Source: Lepidurus packardi
Lineage: Eukaryota > Arthropoda > Branchiopoda > Notostraca > Triopsidae
Assembly (NCBI GenBank): GCA_023053545.1
Contig: JAKZAN010000001.1
Span: 9,444,565 to 9,508,564 of the forward strand
Length of the DNA stretch: 64,000 nt
Direction of reading: 5' to 3'
Part shown: positions 1-13,665 of the stretch, piece after piece
Numbering within the stretch: the first letter of the stretch is position 1
Layout of the letters: every line of letters begins with the position of its first letter
The notes under the pieces: model-generated
The model's input: the letters and a program-made list of their open reading frames with translations, nothing else
Told to the model about the DNA's origin: nothing
Database searches by the model: none
Program-made: the position numbers and the translations under genes

Positions 1-3000
1 TCTGGTGGTAGCGACTAAACATTGACATTTCCAAAGCATAGTCAAAGCCAGTGTCAAGGCCCCAAGCAAGGCTGATCCACACAAGGCCCACCACATCCAA
101 TAAGTCTGCCAATCTGCATAAAACATAGACAGACCTAAGTTGTCAGCTTTTTTTCAGTTTGTTTTCTTTCGCTATTTGTTCCGGTTGGGACGTATAGAGG
201 ATTTCTCTTGTAGTATGAAAGAGATACATGCAGATTTTAACTTTGAAGGAGGGGTAAAAGTTAGGTAAAAAGAGACAGTAATAACCTGGAAGGGTGGATT
301 CGGAGCTGGTCGTGGCCCATGCGATATGCCCGGGCCAATCAATAGTGGTATATTCACTTGATCCTATGCTATTGAAAGCATAGAGCATCCATTTCCCGTC
401 TGGCATATGGAAATCGGCCCCGAAATGAAATTCCGGGACGTTACTGGTCCACTGAGCCTTGATTTGCATATTGCGAGGGTCTTGGACTTGCAACACAAAC
501 GTTTGCTGATGGCCACCATTAAAGCCAGCTTCGCAGTTCAAAGAAATGGGTTCCGTGTTGACCACCTGGCATCGGGTCGGCGGCGAAGGTACTCCTAATT
601 GCATGACATTAATTATGGATAGAACATTTCTTACATTACAATATAGAACAGAACGGAGAATAAAATTTCTGAAATTCTGATATGACTAACTGTACAAAAC
701 AGTAATAGTGTTAGAAAAATATTTTGTAAATAAGTGTCGAATTTTAGAATATAGTAAAACTGACGCTTCTAAAAATATAGTACTGCACACATTACGACCA
801 TAACCTATACGAAGAGTCTTCGTCACTCTTATTCTCGGTTGTTTGCTCAGAAACTACCAACAGCTACTAAGCAATACATATTTTTTTTTCTTTAACGACA
901 ATTCTTATAATTAAGCTTTCATTTAAGTGGACGATATTTCAGTGTTGAAATTACACAAATTTAACTTCCATTTTTTCTTTATTCTTTCAAAGTTTAGAAT
1001 ATAGTAAAAACAATATTTCCAAATTTAGAACTGTACACTTTACGACCTAGCCTGTACGAAGAGTCTTCATGGCTCTTATTCTGGGTTGGTTGCTCGAAAA
1101 TTACCAACAGCAAGTAAACTATCCAGAAGTTTATTCTTTAACGGAATTTCTCACAATTAAGCTTTCAGTTAAGTAGGGGATATTTCAGTGTTGAAATTAA
1201 ACCAATTTAACTGGTCTATAAAAGCATACCGTCTGGTTGCAAGTAGGTTTTGCAAGGATGTTGAGTTATCCCTGCTGGGTTTTGAGCCCAACAGAAAAGG
1301 GTGCCGTACGAAGGCGTAGGTTTTTTGTTATGTTGAACTCCATTATTGTCACTGGGAGACGATTGTCGCGCGAGGGACGAGTGTGTATCGGGAAAGGTGG
1401 TCTGCAGAAAATCTGACGGGAGCGTCAAAGTGCTGTTCGATCCTTCATTGGTAAACCATTGTGAGGGCAAAGATCTCTTTTTGTCGCCATCCTGGCCTCC
1501 AACAAATGTCCACCAGAAATGTACCACACCCGGTTCGGCCTGTACAGCGCAAGGGATGGAATTGGTGACATTAAGTAGCAAGGCTTTGCGTTGCTCCGGC
1601 CGTTGACAAATGGGTGCGTCTAATGAAAATTAATTAGCAACAAACACCAGCGGCTTCCCTTTTTTTCTCTCTCTTTCTCTACTCCGCTTCTCAGTGTGAG
1701 GCGTGTTTGTGTGAACTATGTAAAGATATCCGGACTGAAAAATAACTTAGTCGACGCCAGTTTGGCGACGTTTTTTTTTGACACCCTCCCCCCTTAGCAG
1801 TCTAATTTTTCTAAGCGAGAGGCATGAGACAAACAAGCAGCGAGAAAGGAATTAATGAAACTTGTCACCCGCTTTTTGTGTGGGTTAAAAAAAAGAATAG
1901 ACCTAAAATAATGAAGCTCAGCTCCCACTGAGAATTACAGAAAGGATAAGAGACAAAACGAACGTGGGATTGACATAGAAGCATAAATTTACACATAATT
2001 TTAAGCTGGAGTGGCGGGCTCGTGCCGGTACCCACTGGGTTGAAGGCGGCACAGCGAAACGATCCTGACATGTTGCGAGCGATCCGGTGAAATATCAAAC
2101 TGTGATTTGTCACCAGAGAATGGCTATTTTCAAAGATAGGTTCGTCCTACATTTTTTATTTTATTTTTTAAAAGTTAGTGGCAGTCCTAAAAGCAGGATA
2201 TGTTTATTTTACGAGCTTACGTACGTTAAGGAGCCAGGAGTAGTTGAAAGCGGGCGGTTTGGCCACCACATCACAATGTAGTGTGACGTCATTCCCTTCA
2301 CGGACACTTGATATGTCTAAGTCGGATGCTGGCCGGAGATGAACCAACGGAGCATCTTGTTTCAGGAAAGAAAATATAAACAAAGTGGTAATTTGTCTTT
2401 TAACGCTCGTTAAATATGGTCCAATATCATAATGTAGAAATCGAATAAAACATAACACGAGTAATTGCCCTATTATAAAAGAAATCTTGTATAGTATAAT
2501 CAGTAAAGAATTAATTGTGTATCATTCTGCTAGCATGCTATGATTCGACATGGAAGCTGACGTGGAAGGATGCAGCTTAACATTGCATGGCAGCTCTTGC
2601 TTTCTTTCAATTCCATGAATTTCATTCAATCTACATATCGAGTTCCGTTTAAATCTCTATAGTTTCTGATAAGACATAATATTGTTAAAATATAGGACGT
2701 TAGATTCTCATTGTTGATTTTAATAAGATACTAAAAGTAATTTATAAGGATTATTTGATTTAATTACTTCTAATACTTATAAATCGCTAAATATTAGACT
2801 CATCAAAGGCCAACGAAATGAACTTAAAATTGATTGGGAACTAGAAAAGATTTATCCAAATTTACGGTTTATAAACCTTAAGAAAACGATTGTGATATAT
2901 GATAAACGACTGTGGTATGATTATTGTTCGAAACTCATGTTAAGTATTTGTTTTGAGATTGGAATCACAGTCAAAATAACAAAAAGTACGTTCTTAAGAA

Positions 3001-6000
3001 AGAGTTCAACCAATGCCGACTTTAGCGTCTAGTCTTAAAACTCGTCGTCTAAGCTGACAAGTCTTACGTGACCAAACCCTACGGATGGAAACGAGAAGAC
3101 CATAATCGCGTAATTATACGAGTCAGGTTCAGTCATTGTTCCATGTCAGATTATCACGTACACAGTAATTTCAAAGTTTGCCGTGTGTGTTACTGTTTCT
3201 GCTGTATACATTTCTATACAAACTTACGGTGAATATCCAAGCGGATCTGATGTCGTAATTCAGTCTCGGGAAAATGAGGGTTGGTCGCTTTGCAAGTTAT
3301 AATCCGGCCGTCGTCTTCCACTGTCGGTGAGAATGTGAGGCGACTACTGACAGAGTCGTTCAAGAAGGTATTCACGTAATTATCCTCCGATATGCGTCGG
3401 CCCCCTTTCCACCACGAGATTACTGCTGGTGGTCGCGAGCCGGCACATTTGCATAAAAGAGCGCCGGGCTGCTCCGCCACTAACGGCCACAACTCTTTTT
3501 GAATGCTAACATCCAGCGGACGAACTGCAAAAAGAAAAAAAACTCCATATAAGAGACAACATATGGTGCTCCACAAGAAAGAAAGAAATCCCTTATGGAT
3601 CTCCCAGTACACATGCAAGGCTAAAATGGCTAACCAAATTGAGAGATCAGACGGAATTCATATTTTGATAGAGCTTATAGTCAAAGAAAGAAAGAAAAAA
3701 GAACAACAAGAAGACTGTGTCTCTTTTCTTTGTCTTTATTTCCGCTTGAACAGAGCCATTGGAAAGCTCCATTTTGCTTAAAGGATTCAAGAAAGGCTCC
3801 AAAGTTAGATACTTAAAAAGATGAAAGAAGTGACAAGGCCTCTTGAACTTCTGAGCGGGAGATAAAAAAGCAGCACAAATAATGAACTTTTTAAAATGCC
3901 GTTGGAACTTTGTGTACCAAGAGTGACAAGGACTTACTTATGAATGGGTAATTTGTGATAGGTAAGTATAGCTACACTTACGCACGAGATCTAGCCGGAA
4001 GGATGTTTTCAAAGGGGTCGTCAAGTTGTTGTTTGACGCTTGGCAAGTAATAACCACGTCGGTCATCTCACGCCGGGCTTTCCGCAGGACGAGACGGTTA
4101 ATGATTTTGGTTTGCACGTAAAAATCTATCGTACCATCCACCAAGTTGTCGTTCATGTACCACTCCACTCGAGGAGGAGGACGTCCTGCATGAAACATGA
4201 ATTAGCACGGCGGATAGATTTTTACGTTGAAGGTCAAAAACGTAATCCGTTTTAATAAAGAAAAAATATTTTTTCTTATCAAAATCTAATAATTGAAAAT
4301 AAATTGTTCATTTAATAATTGAAAGTATGAAACTCTGAACATATTAAAGCTGGATTGACTTAAAAAAACGTAAACAAACTAACATCCTACTTTTTTTTAT
4401 AATTTCTCTCTTTGTTGTTTAATTAAGTTATGGTAAAAAAAAAATATAGCAAAACCTGGGAACTGTAAGTAACAATACATGTTTTAATATGATTTACAAG
4501 ACGAATAGGTATAGTTTCCCTTTTGAAAGACTAGCGCATCAAAAGGTAAACAAATTTTTAAATAAGTAAACGCTAAGTACGCTATCGTCAAATGAGAGCT
4601 TTAAGTTTGGCTAAAAGAAATGGCTAAAATTAGTTTAACAGATTTTAATAACTATATAAGTAATAGTCTACAACTTAGACATTTCTGCTTTGCTAAAGCT
4701 TTCAAAGGAGCTATACACAGAAATACGTTCCACTTAATGTAAGTAAAAGGATATATCACACTCCAAAGAAAGTTAACAGCTTTTTTGCACTTCGTTTTTT
4801 GCGTCGTGTATTTTTATTTTAAAAGAATGCATTTGAAGTTACTGAGTAGTTTAGAACTGAGATGAATTACGATAAGACTGCCTTCAACATAAGTCAAACA
4901 AAGGCTCTGAAGCCTTTTCACAGTTTTCATGGGTGTTTCATACGTTTCGCGCCATAACGTTGACTGTCTGTCCCAATGAAGCTACTCTCTGTTCAGTTTT
5001 AGGAATCTTCTACAAGGCTCTTGGTACCCATGCATCTATTCAGTATAATTGGGAACTTGCACAAAGGCCCAAATTTATTACATATAACCTCTTTAAGGTT
5101 TATCTTAACCGCCCCATGCATTCCTCCTCCTCCTTCCCCGTATCAAAACTGGGACTGCGGAAGGGATCTGCAAAATGTGAAATGCAACGGAATGCATCGT
5201 TGCACATCTAAGAGCTCTAATTGAGCCATGGAAGGCGGTGTGGCAAAGTACGCGAGTTAAAGGGGGGGGGGGCACAATAGCTACCAGATTACAACAATGA
5301 CCTGCGCACCGCTCCGTTCCCAAGTATTAACGTTAAAGAGGGATCTTCTTTTGTTCTTTATATACCTACCTCCGACAACTTTGCACTGAAGAATTATGTC
5401 CTCGTCTTCTTTGAATTGAGCAGAAAGTGGCTGAAATGAGCGGCCCTCTGAATCCATAATCACTGGCTCCGAGGGAGGAACTGCAATGGTTTTTAACAAG
5501 ACAAAAAAACATGGAGAAAAAAAATGAAACGAGAATTACCCGCCTTTAAAGAAAAGAAATATATAAATTGATAGGTAGCTTTTCTTAGATGGCAAAGGGA
5601 GAGAGAGAGTTTGAAGAAATTGTGAGCAAATCATAAAGGGGACTTTAATAGCTCGGAATAAAAGGCATCAATGAAGGAACATAGCAATGTGCAGGTCCTC
5701 AAATATTTTTTTAGAAGCTAGAGTTTTTCAAGAAATAAAAGGGATTTTGGTAGAAAAAATCTTAAGTTGGGGAAAAAAAACTAGATGTGAAAACGAGGAA
5801 GTTTTTTATATTTATTACTGATGACGCGTAAAGAGAGGCGGCTGGAACTTCGAGGCGCGGTGGCAAATTCGATACCACATCTCCAAACGCCTTGGTCCTT
5901 GTCAGTCACGTTGGTCAGTTCCACATAAACGGAAGTGAGCGAGTTCCATTTTAATTGAGCCCGAGGTCCCCATACGTGTGGATCTGTCCAGTAACGAGCG

Positions 6001-7754
6001 CCGTGACCACTTTCTTTACGACCATCGTAACTAACGTCATTCCGGGAGGGCGCAGAATAAACCACATACACCATACACCATATAGAGTATAAGCCCCACC
6101 ACCGGAGCACGAGAGGAGAGAGAGAGAAAAAAATTGTAAAGCGAGAATAAAAAGATTAGAACGACAAGTTAGGGGCCGTTTCTATTAAAACTGTCATCAT
6201 TGTCACCCCTTTTCGGGCGTTAAAAAGAGTCATATGTTGCAAAAGGGACGTGCAAAGGATGTTGTTAATGTCTCAGGGCTGCAAAAAGGAACATGGACAG
6301 CTGCCCAATCATTGGTAATGACTGTAGACATCCCAGCAAATTAATAGGATTGTATTTGATAAGTTTAGTCCTAATCCAAACAATCTAACACCACCTTATA
6401 TTCCCTCGAAAGAAAGAAAGCAAAGGTATATAAAAGCATAACGGAAGTATCTTCAAAGATAATATGATTTATTCAATTCTCTACTGTTGAAACGATCAAA
6501 GTTTAATAATGAATTAACAAGAAAAGCTTGACAAAATATATAAAGAAAAAGATATATTAAATCTTAAGATGGAACGAAGGAAAGATTGAGCATGTCAGGA
6601 ATTTCAGTCACGAACAACCCCGTTCTTCTTATATTAAAATATAGCATTATTTAAAAATTAATATAGCATTTATAGTTATTTAGTATTTAATTTCTGGAAC
6701 ATTATAGCAACTACAAATGTTCACCAGAAGCAGGTAACGGTTTACACGATTACTGTACACAAAAACTTGACTCCATTATCTTTTGATAATGTAGTCGAGT
6801 TATACATTGTTATTGGACTTGCTGTCACTGAAACTTTAACCGTGGAAAAAACTTACGTTTGCGAAAATGTCAACAGTGCGATAACATCTAGATTCCAGAC
6901 GAAATGCTGGTTCCTTAGATATTCACGCTCTTTTCCGACAAGGGAAGAAAAAGATTGATTTATAATTTCAGAGCTCTTTAGCACGGCAAGGATTACGGTA
7001 CACAGAAACGCAAACAATAGATCAGTCAAAAATTTAAACAATGAAAGCTTTACTTTACTAAGCTTATGAGACTTTTCTCGTATGTTTTTTACAAATATGG
7101 AAAAATAACTATTGAAAATGTTACGAATGAAAACTCGTAACATTAAGGTTCTACTTTCTTAGTTTTAGTTCGGTTTTAGACAGGAGCAGGCTCGAAATGA
7201 GCAATCTTTAGTTAATCCCACGGGTAAGATTAAACCATTGTGGTTTCCCTATACTCGTTATTTTACAGCATAGTACAAAGACAACCTAAAGAAAGTGAGT
7301 ATATAGGAATACCCACAGGTTAAAAGATTTCTCTCCTTGGTACTATTACTGAATAAAATAAATGAAATGGACTTACCATGCAAAGTTGCTACAAAGCCAA
7401 CCAAGTGAAACCAGAACATTGCATACCTTCTTGCCCGTACATACAGAACTTGGCTGGCCAACGTGTGGAAATAATTAAACCAACAATTTACATCGTAACA
7501 ACAATAGTGCATTTGTCCGTTGGAAATTAGAACAGCGAAGCCCCTTTTAAATAGACCAAGAACAAGAGAAACAGAGATAGAGAATGTAACTAACCTGAAC
7601 ACTGGTTTGGACGAGGTATCTCCTTTGTACCATAAAATCACGTGCACTTCATCTTGAATTAAACTAATGTCACACGGTAAAATCGCGGTGGCACCTACAA
7701 CGCTCAAAATCTCTACGTCACCGGCACAATACACCCGTAGAACCACAAAAGCAC
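1..7754 (-). CDS. side-like: Sidestep-family Ig/FN3 transmembrane receptor (partial at both ends)
   Basis: Single-pass cell-surface adhesion receptor; Sidestep proteins are neuronal recognition molecules that bind Beat proteins (family knowledge). Ten exons in transcript order: 7754-7595, 6030-5819, 5480-5370, 4185-3982, 3524-3228, 2355-2225, 2146-1993, 1619-1230, 594-286, 113-1. They encode a V-set Ig (ATAILPCDI, VILWYKGD, then DQGVWRCGIEF), four more Ig domains (second ILQCKVVGG; third LLCKCAGSRPPAVISWW; fourth DVTLHCDVVAKPP to SGSFRCAAFNPVGTG; fifth YAPICQ to LFCWAQNPAG), one FN3 domain opening GVPSPPTRCQVVN, and a membrane helix around YWMWWALCGSALLGALT. The order Ig x5-FN3-TM and the PPSEPVI linker after Ig1 are characteristic of the family. 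Splice phases agree at every junction seen. The signal-peptide exon(s) lie upstream of 7754 and were not located; the cytoplasmic tail lies off the left edge. Which Drosophila Side paralogue it matches is not decided. Confidence 0.9.
742..1211. repeat. Diverged tandem duplication inside a side-like intron
   Basis: Copy 1 is about 742-965 and copy 2 about 992-1211. Both open with TTTAGAATATAGTAAAA, share a CGAAGAGTCTTC stretch and CTCTTATTCT, and end near GATATTTCAGTGTTGAAATT. The duplication sits in the intron between the fifth Ig exon and the FN3 exon. Substitutions and small indels throughout show that it is old. No coding potential is seen in it. Confidence 0.75.
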
Positions 7755-10540
7755 CTGTTTCATGACAACAAGATAACGGAATCAGAACCAACTTAAAATT
7801 GTTAATATTAAAGAAGCCAGCTTTTGTTTTTTTGTTTTTTACAAAATGTACATTTACCTATTAGAATACGGATGAGGGCGGGACAAGGAAGGGAATTTCC
7901 ACCAAAGACCACGTTCATTGTGATGGGAAAAGATTCGATCGCTCTTTCCTTTACTACCTTTTTTATATCCAGATTGGATTCGAAGTGTATTGTTGCTGGT
8001 ATGAAACCACACGACAGTCGATTGTACCCACACCCCGGCAAGTATTCGTGCGTGGGGTTTTGGCACTGTGGAATATGACTAAAGACTAATACGGATGCGG
8101 TGATCTTGGGGGATGCTCTCTCTTCGGATCACAAGTTGAAAGGGATGGATGCGCAGCATCACATCACACACACACAGAGCAAGTCTCGGCAGCTTCCGTA
8201 GCTGTGGTTCTATGTAGCGCTTGCCGGCAGAAGAGCAAGACCACGTCTATATACTCGATTCAAAGAGAGGGAGAACAAAAAAGAGAAAAAACAGCAAGAC
8301 AAGGTCGAGAGAGAAAGAGCAGCTCTTTCTGTCCATTAGATGGATTTGGAGGAGACAAAAACTTGCACTCGCAAGGTCGCTACCATGTTTTCTGTTACAT
8401 GGTGACACAACATAGAAAACTGGGAAGGATATATTTGTATATGAGATGAAACGGGAGCAAGTTTGCTATGATCTATTATCGAAAACCACTTATGGGGAGG
8501 GGAAGCCCAACAAGAAAATATAACGTGTAAGAAGCTTCGTCTTTTTTTACCTTTTTTGTCTTCTGGAGTTTCTTTCAAGGCTCCTTTTTTGTTTCCATTG
8601 GATATCTTGAGATAGTTTGTTTATTCTGTTGCGGGTTAGGAAGAAGCTGCCAGATCTCCTCAACTAAGAGAAAAACGGCCATTTTTGTATATTAAAAAAA
8701 AGAATAGGCTCATAAAAGTGGAGATACGAAGGTTATTTTCTATGATGCTACTAATATTTCTCTCTACATTTACGTGGAGGAAAGTGGTCGTGGCAGCTCG
8801 GCAGCTCTCTCCCACTCGGTCAAGAGGTTTTGCTTGCCGCTCCATATAGCGTTCTGACCATGGATAAAGTATGAACCAACTGCGTATTTCACACCAAACT
8901 TTACAAGCAGCTATTTCAAGGCGAATTTTTCTTGACATGCTATTATATTCTTAAATTTCAAAAATATGGCTATTGCATTGACAGTCTTTCAACATTATCA
9001 TTCAAATGTCAAATAAAACGCCTTTATTGTGTCACTTTTTCGAGTAAAAACAATTACATAGAAATGGTTTGTACAATCGATTTCTTTCGGAAAAGTTTCG
9101 TAAATCTACGTGCTTTTTTTTTTTTTTTTAGTCTAACAATGTCTGTGCTCCATCTCTTTCAACATCCGACATCACTTTTTAGAACAGAAATGGCGTCTTT
9201 GGGGGATATCCATAAGGGCAAACGGCAAACCTCGCAACCTTATAGGGTCCAGTGGCAGTACCAGATGTCTGTTGCAAACCAAACGAATCGGAAGATGAGA
9301 GAGCAAGTCGCCATTTGGGGGAAAGTTGATGTAAACATTCGCAAGACGGCAGTAATAGTAAAGTAGTTTTGTTATAGTGCTGCGTCGTAAGTAGTCCACC
9401 TTTGGGTCCATCTTCGGCAGGTTTTGGAGTTCTGCTGGCATGGGGTTGGGACCCCAAAGGGAAAAGGGAACGAGAGAGCTACTGCTTTTTTCGTTTTCTC
9501 GCGCTCTTGAGTTTATGTTCGCAATGCAAAGTGATGCTGTAAACAGCACCCTGCCTAACATAAATCCAGTCTGCTTTTAAAACATTTCCGTCCCAGAGTT
9601 TGGAAGGTTAGGTTAGGTTGGTTTGTTCGGATGCTCCGTTTTCACGCTTACAGATTTCCTTAAACCAGCCTCCTGTGTCTTATATATACGAAACAGAAAA
9701 GGTCTCTAAGTTATCTTTTTCACGAGGCATACGAGAAGCTTTTCGAACAATGGGATGCATTCAAGGCAACATAGACTGGGTTCAGGAAACGAAAGTGTAG
9801 GAAAGCTTTTAAATTCTTTCTTTTTTTTTAAAAAAAAAGGCTTCAAGTTTACTAGTCCGGCCAAAGGCAATCAAGACGTTGTTGAATTGTTTCACGGTTC
9901 TTTTGACTCTCCTCTGATCTCTTTTTCTTGGTAACTATAGCATCCGATATATTGACTTTTCAAAGTTTTATAAGTACATGGGTATCGTGAAAGCCTTGAC
10001 GTACTGGTCGAGAGTCCAAATAGCTTTCTTTTAATTTACTGAAGACTTTTGGATTTATCGGGTACCAACTCATGTTAGAACTTCCGATAAATAAGTTATT
10101 TACCCGGTAATATTTTCTTGATGGCTTAAAAACAGCTAATTTGTTTACAATGAGATTTGTCTGGACTCTTAACGCTAGAGTAACTTTCTTATGGTTGAAT
10201 TCTTATATTTGAAGAAAATGAGTTAAACTTCCTAAGTTTAAGCTTACTTTATGCGCGTAATAGTTAAACGAGTATACCTAAATATGAAGAACATTCAAAA
10301 TTTGCTGGTAATAATTTAAAATTGCCAACAGGTGGCGTTTGCATGCATAAGAGTGTCGAATGTTTACTTCTGATCGAGAACAGTAATAATAAATAACACA
10401 CAACGGACGATGAAACATCCGTCAGTGCATGTTAGTCTATAAATCCAACTTTACTAAATACTATTAAAGAGAATAGTAATCCTCGTGACTGAAAAAACGA
10501 ACATTTCAGTTTCATTCAAACAAACGCATAAGCTAAAAAC
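7755..10540. other. No recognisable gene between divergent side-like and FERRY3 genes
   Basis: This interval must contain upstream sequence, and probably the 5' exon(s), of the minus-strand side-like gene, plus the FERRY3 promoter. It holds purine/pyrimidine-rich patches around 8260-8330 and a T tract near 9113-9130. A minus-strand ATG at 9561 opens a short hydrophobic stretch (MLGRVLFTASLCIAN) that could be a signal-peptide exon, but no strong donor was tied to it. The other open frames show no family similarity or splice support. Confidence 0.4.
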
Positions 10541-12316
10541 ATGAGTGCATCTGCAGGTGATTGCTTAGCCCAACAAATGAAAGAATTGCAACTAAATTTA
10601 AACCTTAAAAATGCCGACGAATTAATTATCAATGCAAGAAAAGGTGAAATAGACCTGGAACACGTAGTGAGCTCTTGGGAAAGTGTCTATAAACAGGTGT
10701 TTCATTTTATAAATCCTACTCTTTCTGGAATAAAATTAACCGTAATAGAAAAATTATGTTTTCGTTAAATATTCTGTCATGTCTAAATATTTCTGTTACC
10801 TAGGAGACCCTTAGCTATGCCCCTTGTGAGAAAATCACAGATGAAGAAGTTCTGGCTGAAGTCTATCATCGTCTGGTGCATTCGTCTGCCTTGACCGCCC
10901 TTTTGGGTCAGCAACAGCAATTAACAAGAGATATGCAGCAGCTAATGATTGAACGTAACCTCGAGATGGATAATCTGACGTTCAAACATGGACAAGACAT
11001 GAGTCAAGCTGTGGCTCAACTCTCTGAAGAGCTAATCAACAACCTCTCCATGCGACAGGTAAAGTCCTCTCTGCATTTATGAAGTCGAGCATTTATTGTC
11101 TTTTGTTCTGTGTTCACAGGTAGAAGACAGGCAGTGGCTTGAAAGTGGGTGGGAGAGCCGCGTTGAAAGTGCAGTTACGGACCAGCGTCGTCATTTTAGG
11201 GACTGGGTCATGGCTATTGGTGAAATGCTTCAGACAGGCCATCTGAACCAGCAATTGCTGCTCCAGCAGCAAGAAGCTGAGTAATTTGCCTTTCCTTCTA
11301 AATCCTAATTGTGCTTTCTTTCAGCACTCCTAATTATGTCCACTTTCAAGGGAGGATGGTTGGGGTATGTCCGTGTATCCGTCGAGTTCTGTAACAGGCA
11401 GCGATGGCCGCTTGGAAGAAAGTTTTACTATTCATTTGGGAACCCAACTCAAACAAACCCATAACCTTCGTCTAATCCGAGCTGATGTTATGGACTTTTG
11501 CCACCTTCCCTTGCAGCCCTCCTGGTAACATGTTCTGATTTTCTTTGAACAACTATGGCAAACATAATGCCATCGCTTCATTTAAATTTTTTTTATTTAT
11601 TTTAAACGGCTAGAGAATAGTACCGACGTAGATGTTTCTTATGAGCTATAACTAACTATTGTATTCACCTAAAAGCAGTTTCTGCTCAAGAAAAACGTTG
11701 TTCAAAAAGTTAGATTGTAGCTCAGTTAGGTTCCTGTTGTTTAGAAGATTTAAAGTGTAAGTTTTTTCAGCCATTGTTTTTCCTATTGGTAACTGGAACA
11801 CGTGGTTTGCACGACATCAGAAGGTGCTAGGCTTATTTATCTATTGTCACACGTAAAAGTGTCACGAACTATTGTAAACTACCGCTCAAAATGGCTTAGA
11901 ACAGCTATTTAGAGTGAAAGTTTGTACATTCGCGCCTGAACTGTGAAAATCTTCTTAAAATAAGGACCGAAATTTGAATAGCTGTGGAAAAGCCTCGTGT
12001 CAAAATTCTAAAACTCGTATAAAGAACGAGGAAATACCGCAAAAAGCAAACTAAAAACATTTAAGCTTGTATACATTAAGGCAATGAATTTAACGAATAA
12101 AAGTGGCGTTTCGAAACATGTAAAGTTTGAAGCTAGCAAAAAACTTGAACGGGGTTCATTTTTCTTGCAATATATTGCTTTTGTTTTCCTTTTACAGATA
12201 CTTTCTAATAGGGACACTATTTTACACTTTTTAATTACACTATTTATTTTACATGTAAGTTAAGGCAATTCCAGTTTTACATATGTAAACCATGAGTACA
12301 CTTGGAATGTATAGCA

Positions 12317-12351
<35 letters not shown>

Positions 12352-13665
12352 CTAGGGTCCCTGGATGCAACCCAGATCCGCAACGTGTAGCAATGTCTAT
12401 GTCCTTGTACTCCAACAGCTTGAACGGTTTTGTGTTGATGGTGGACGACCGGCTGTCATCCTATACCGGCATGGAAAAAGGTATTCAGTACGTCATACTA
12501 CCCATGAATGCCACCCGTGTGTTCCTAATCATTTAAAGAAATGCATTCCATAATTCTGTCATGTTATTTTGTGTGCTTTCTTTTCTTTTTTGTGTTTTCT
12601 GTTCGGCTGTGACAGGGTTTTTAGAGGCGTGTCACTCCGCTGCAGAGCTGCATTTTCCTCAAGGAGAACAACAATTACAAGCGACAAGAGACACCGCCCG
12701 TATAGCAGAAGAATGGAGAAGGAAAAAGTCCGCCAATGGGTCCGACACGGATTTCCCATTAACTGAACATGTAATAACCGCAAATGCTTGCTTCCATACC
12801 TTTTGCTTTTTATCCTCAAGTTTTGAGTTGGAAAGAACCAAACTCACGATATAACGTTTGCCACAAACTCTCCCTCAGGCTAAATCGGCGCCTATTGTCA
12901 AAACCCCGTGTGGGGGGGACGTTTACATAACCCGGCATTCCAATTTAGCTGAAGTCCATGTCGTATTTCATACCGTGAGCGACGACACGTTACTATCAGG
13001 TGAGAGGTACAGGAATTACGCATTCTTCGAGTGCGCTTCTGTTAGCTTTCAGGGTCCATACTTTAAGTCATCGGTAGCGCACTGATTTGATAAAATCTGT
13101 TTCTTTTTGTTTGAACGTTTTTAATCCTATACTTTCATTTAGGGGACGTAAGCTCTCGACATCCCGTTTTATTAGGCATACGCCGGATTTTGAAAGCTTG
13201 CTGTCAGTACGACATAACTACTTTGACGCTTCCGCTTTTATTGCTGCACGAAATGAGCGAGGTAATAACTCTTTCTACCTGCAAAACACAGATTTATTTG
13301 TTTTTTGTCTTTTTTGTCGGCTGTAATTTGGCCTAGGAAATGACGGTGGGTTGGTGTCTCCGGCGAGCCGAACTGGTCTACAAGTGTGTCAAAGGCTTTA
13401 TGATGGAGATGACAGCATGGGGCGTTAATGATACACGGACTTTGCAGTTCTTGCTACCTAAAGTATGTTGAGAAATGCCTAATTAATTTTGTAATCTTCT
13501 TCTTGTCAAACCTCTTGTCGACGTGTCAGTTTGATTTCTCGGTCTCTTTTTTCACCCTTTCAGGGAATTTCCGAAGAATTATTTGCTAGCTTAGCGGCGA
13601 TGCTGCCCTCGATCTTTCGAATCTCCAATCCTCTAGTCCTTAAGGAAAAACTGACTGGAATGTAA
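10541..13665 (+). CDS. FERRY3: FERRY3 / C12orf4 homologue, FERRY endosomal Rab5-effector subunit
   Basis: Conserved DUF2362-type protein; in vertebrates it is the Fy-3 subunit of the five-subunit FERRY complex that links early endosomes to mRNA (family knowledge). Ten exons: 10541-10696, 10804-11058, 11120-11280, 11351-11524, 12356-12480, 12616-12770, 12879-12999, 13143-13261, 13337-13462, 13564-13665, giving 497 codons with all phases consistent. Diagnostic stretches are [56 protein letters not shown] and [20 protein letters not shown], which match my recollection of the vertebrate protein closely. Residues 50-190 are Gln-rich and probably coiled coil. Human FERRY3 is about 550 residues, so this form is slightly shorter, mainly at the N-terminus, and the start ATG is the least certain part. 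Intron 4 (about 830 bp) is the longest. Confidence 0.93.
12319..12347 (+). repeat. 29-nt T homopolymer at a 3' splice site
   Basis: An uninterrupted run of 29 T lies eight bases before the exon 5 acceptor of FERRY3 and serves as an extreme polypyrimidine tract. The same sequence could also be the reversed poly(A) tail of a short retroposed insert, but no target duplication was seen. Its length may be unstable or misassembled. Confidence 0.7.

Noticed and set aside
7377..7422. Signal-peptide-like exon (MFWFHLVGFVATLHG followed by GTAAGT) on the minus strand
   Set aside because: It lies between the two exons that join in phase to form the first Ig domain, so it cannot be the first exon of that transcript. 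An alternative transcript is possible but unsupported.
8932..9366. 144-codon plus-strand open frame
   Set aside because: It includes a poly-T-derived FFFFF run, has no homology, overlaps two minus-strand frames and shows no splice or promoter logic.
9606..9620. GGTTAGGTTAGGTTGG resembling arthropod (TTAGG)n telomere repeat
   Set aside because: Only about two and a half units, no array around it; too short to mean telomeric sequence.
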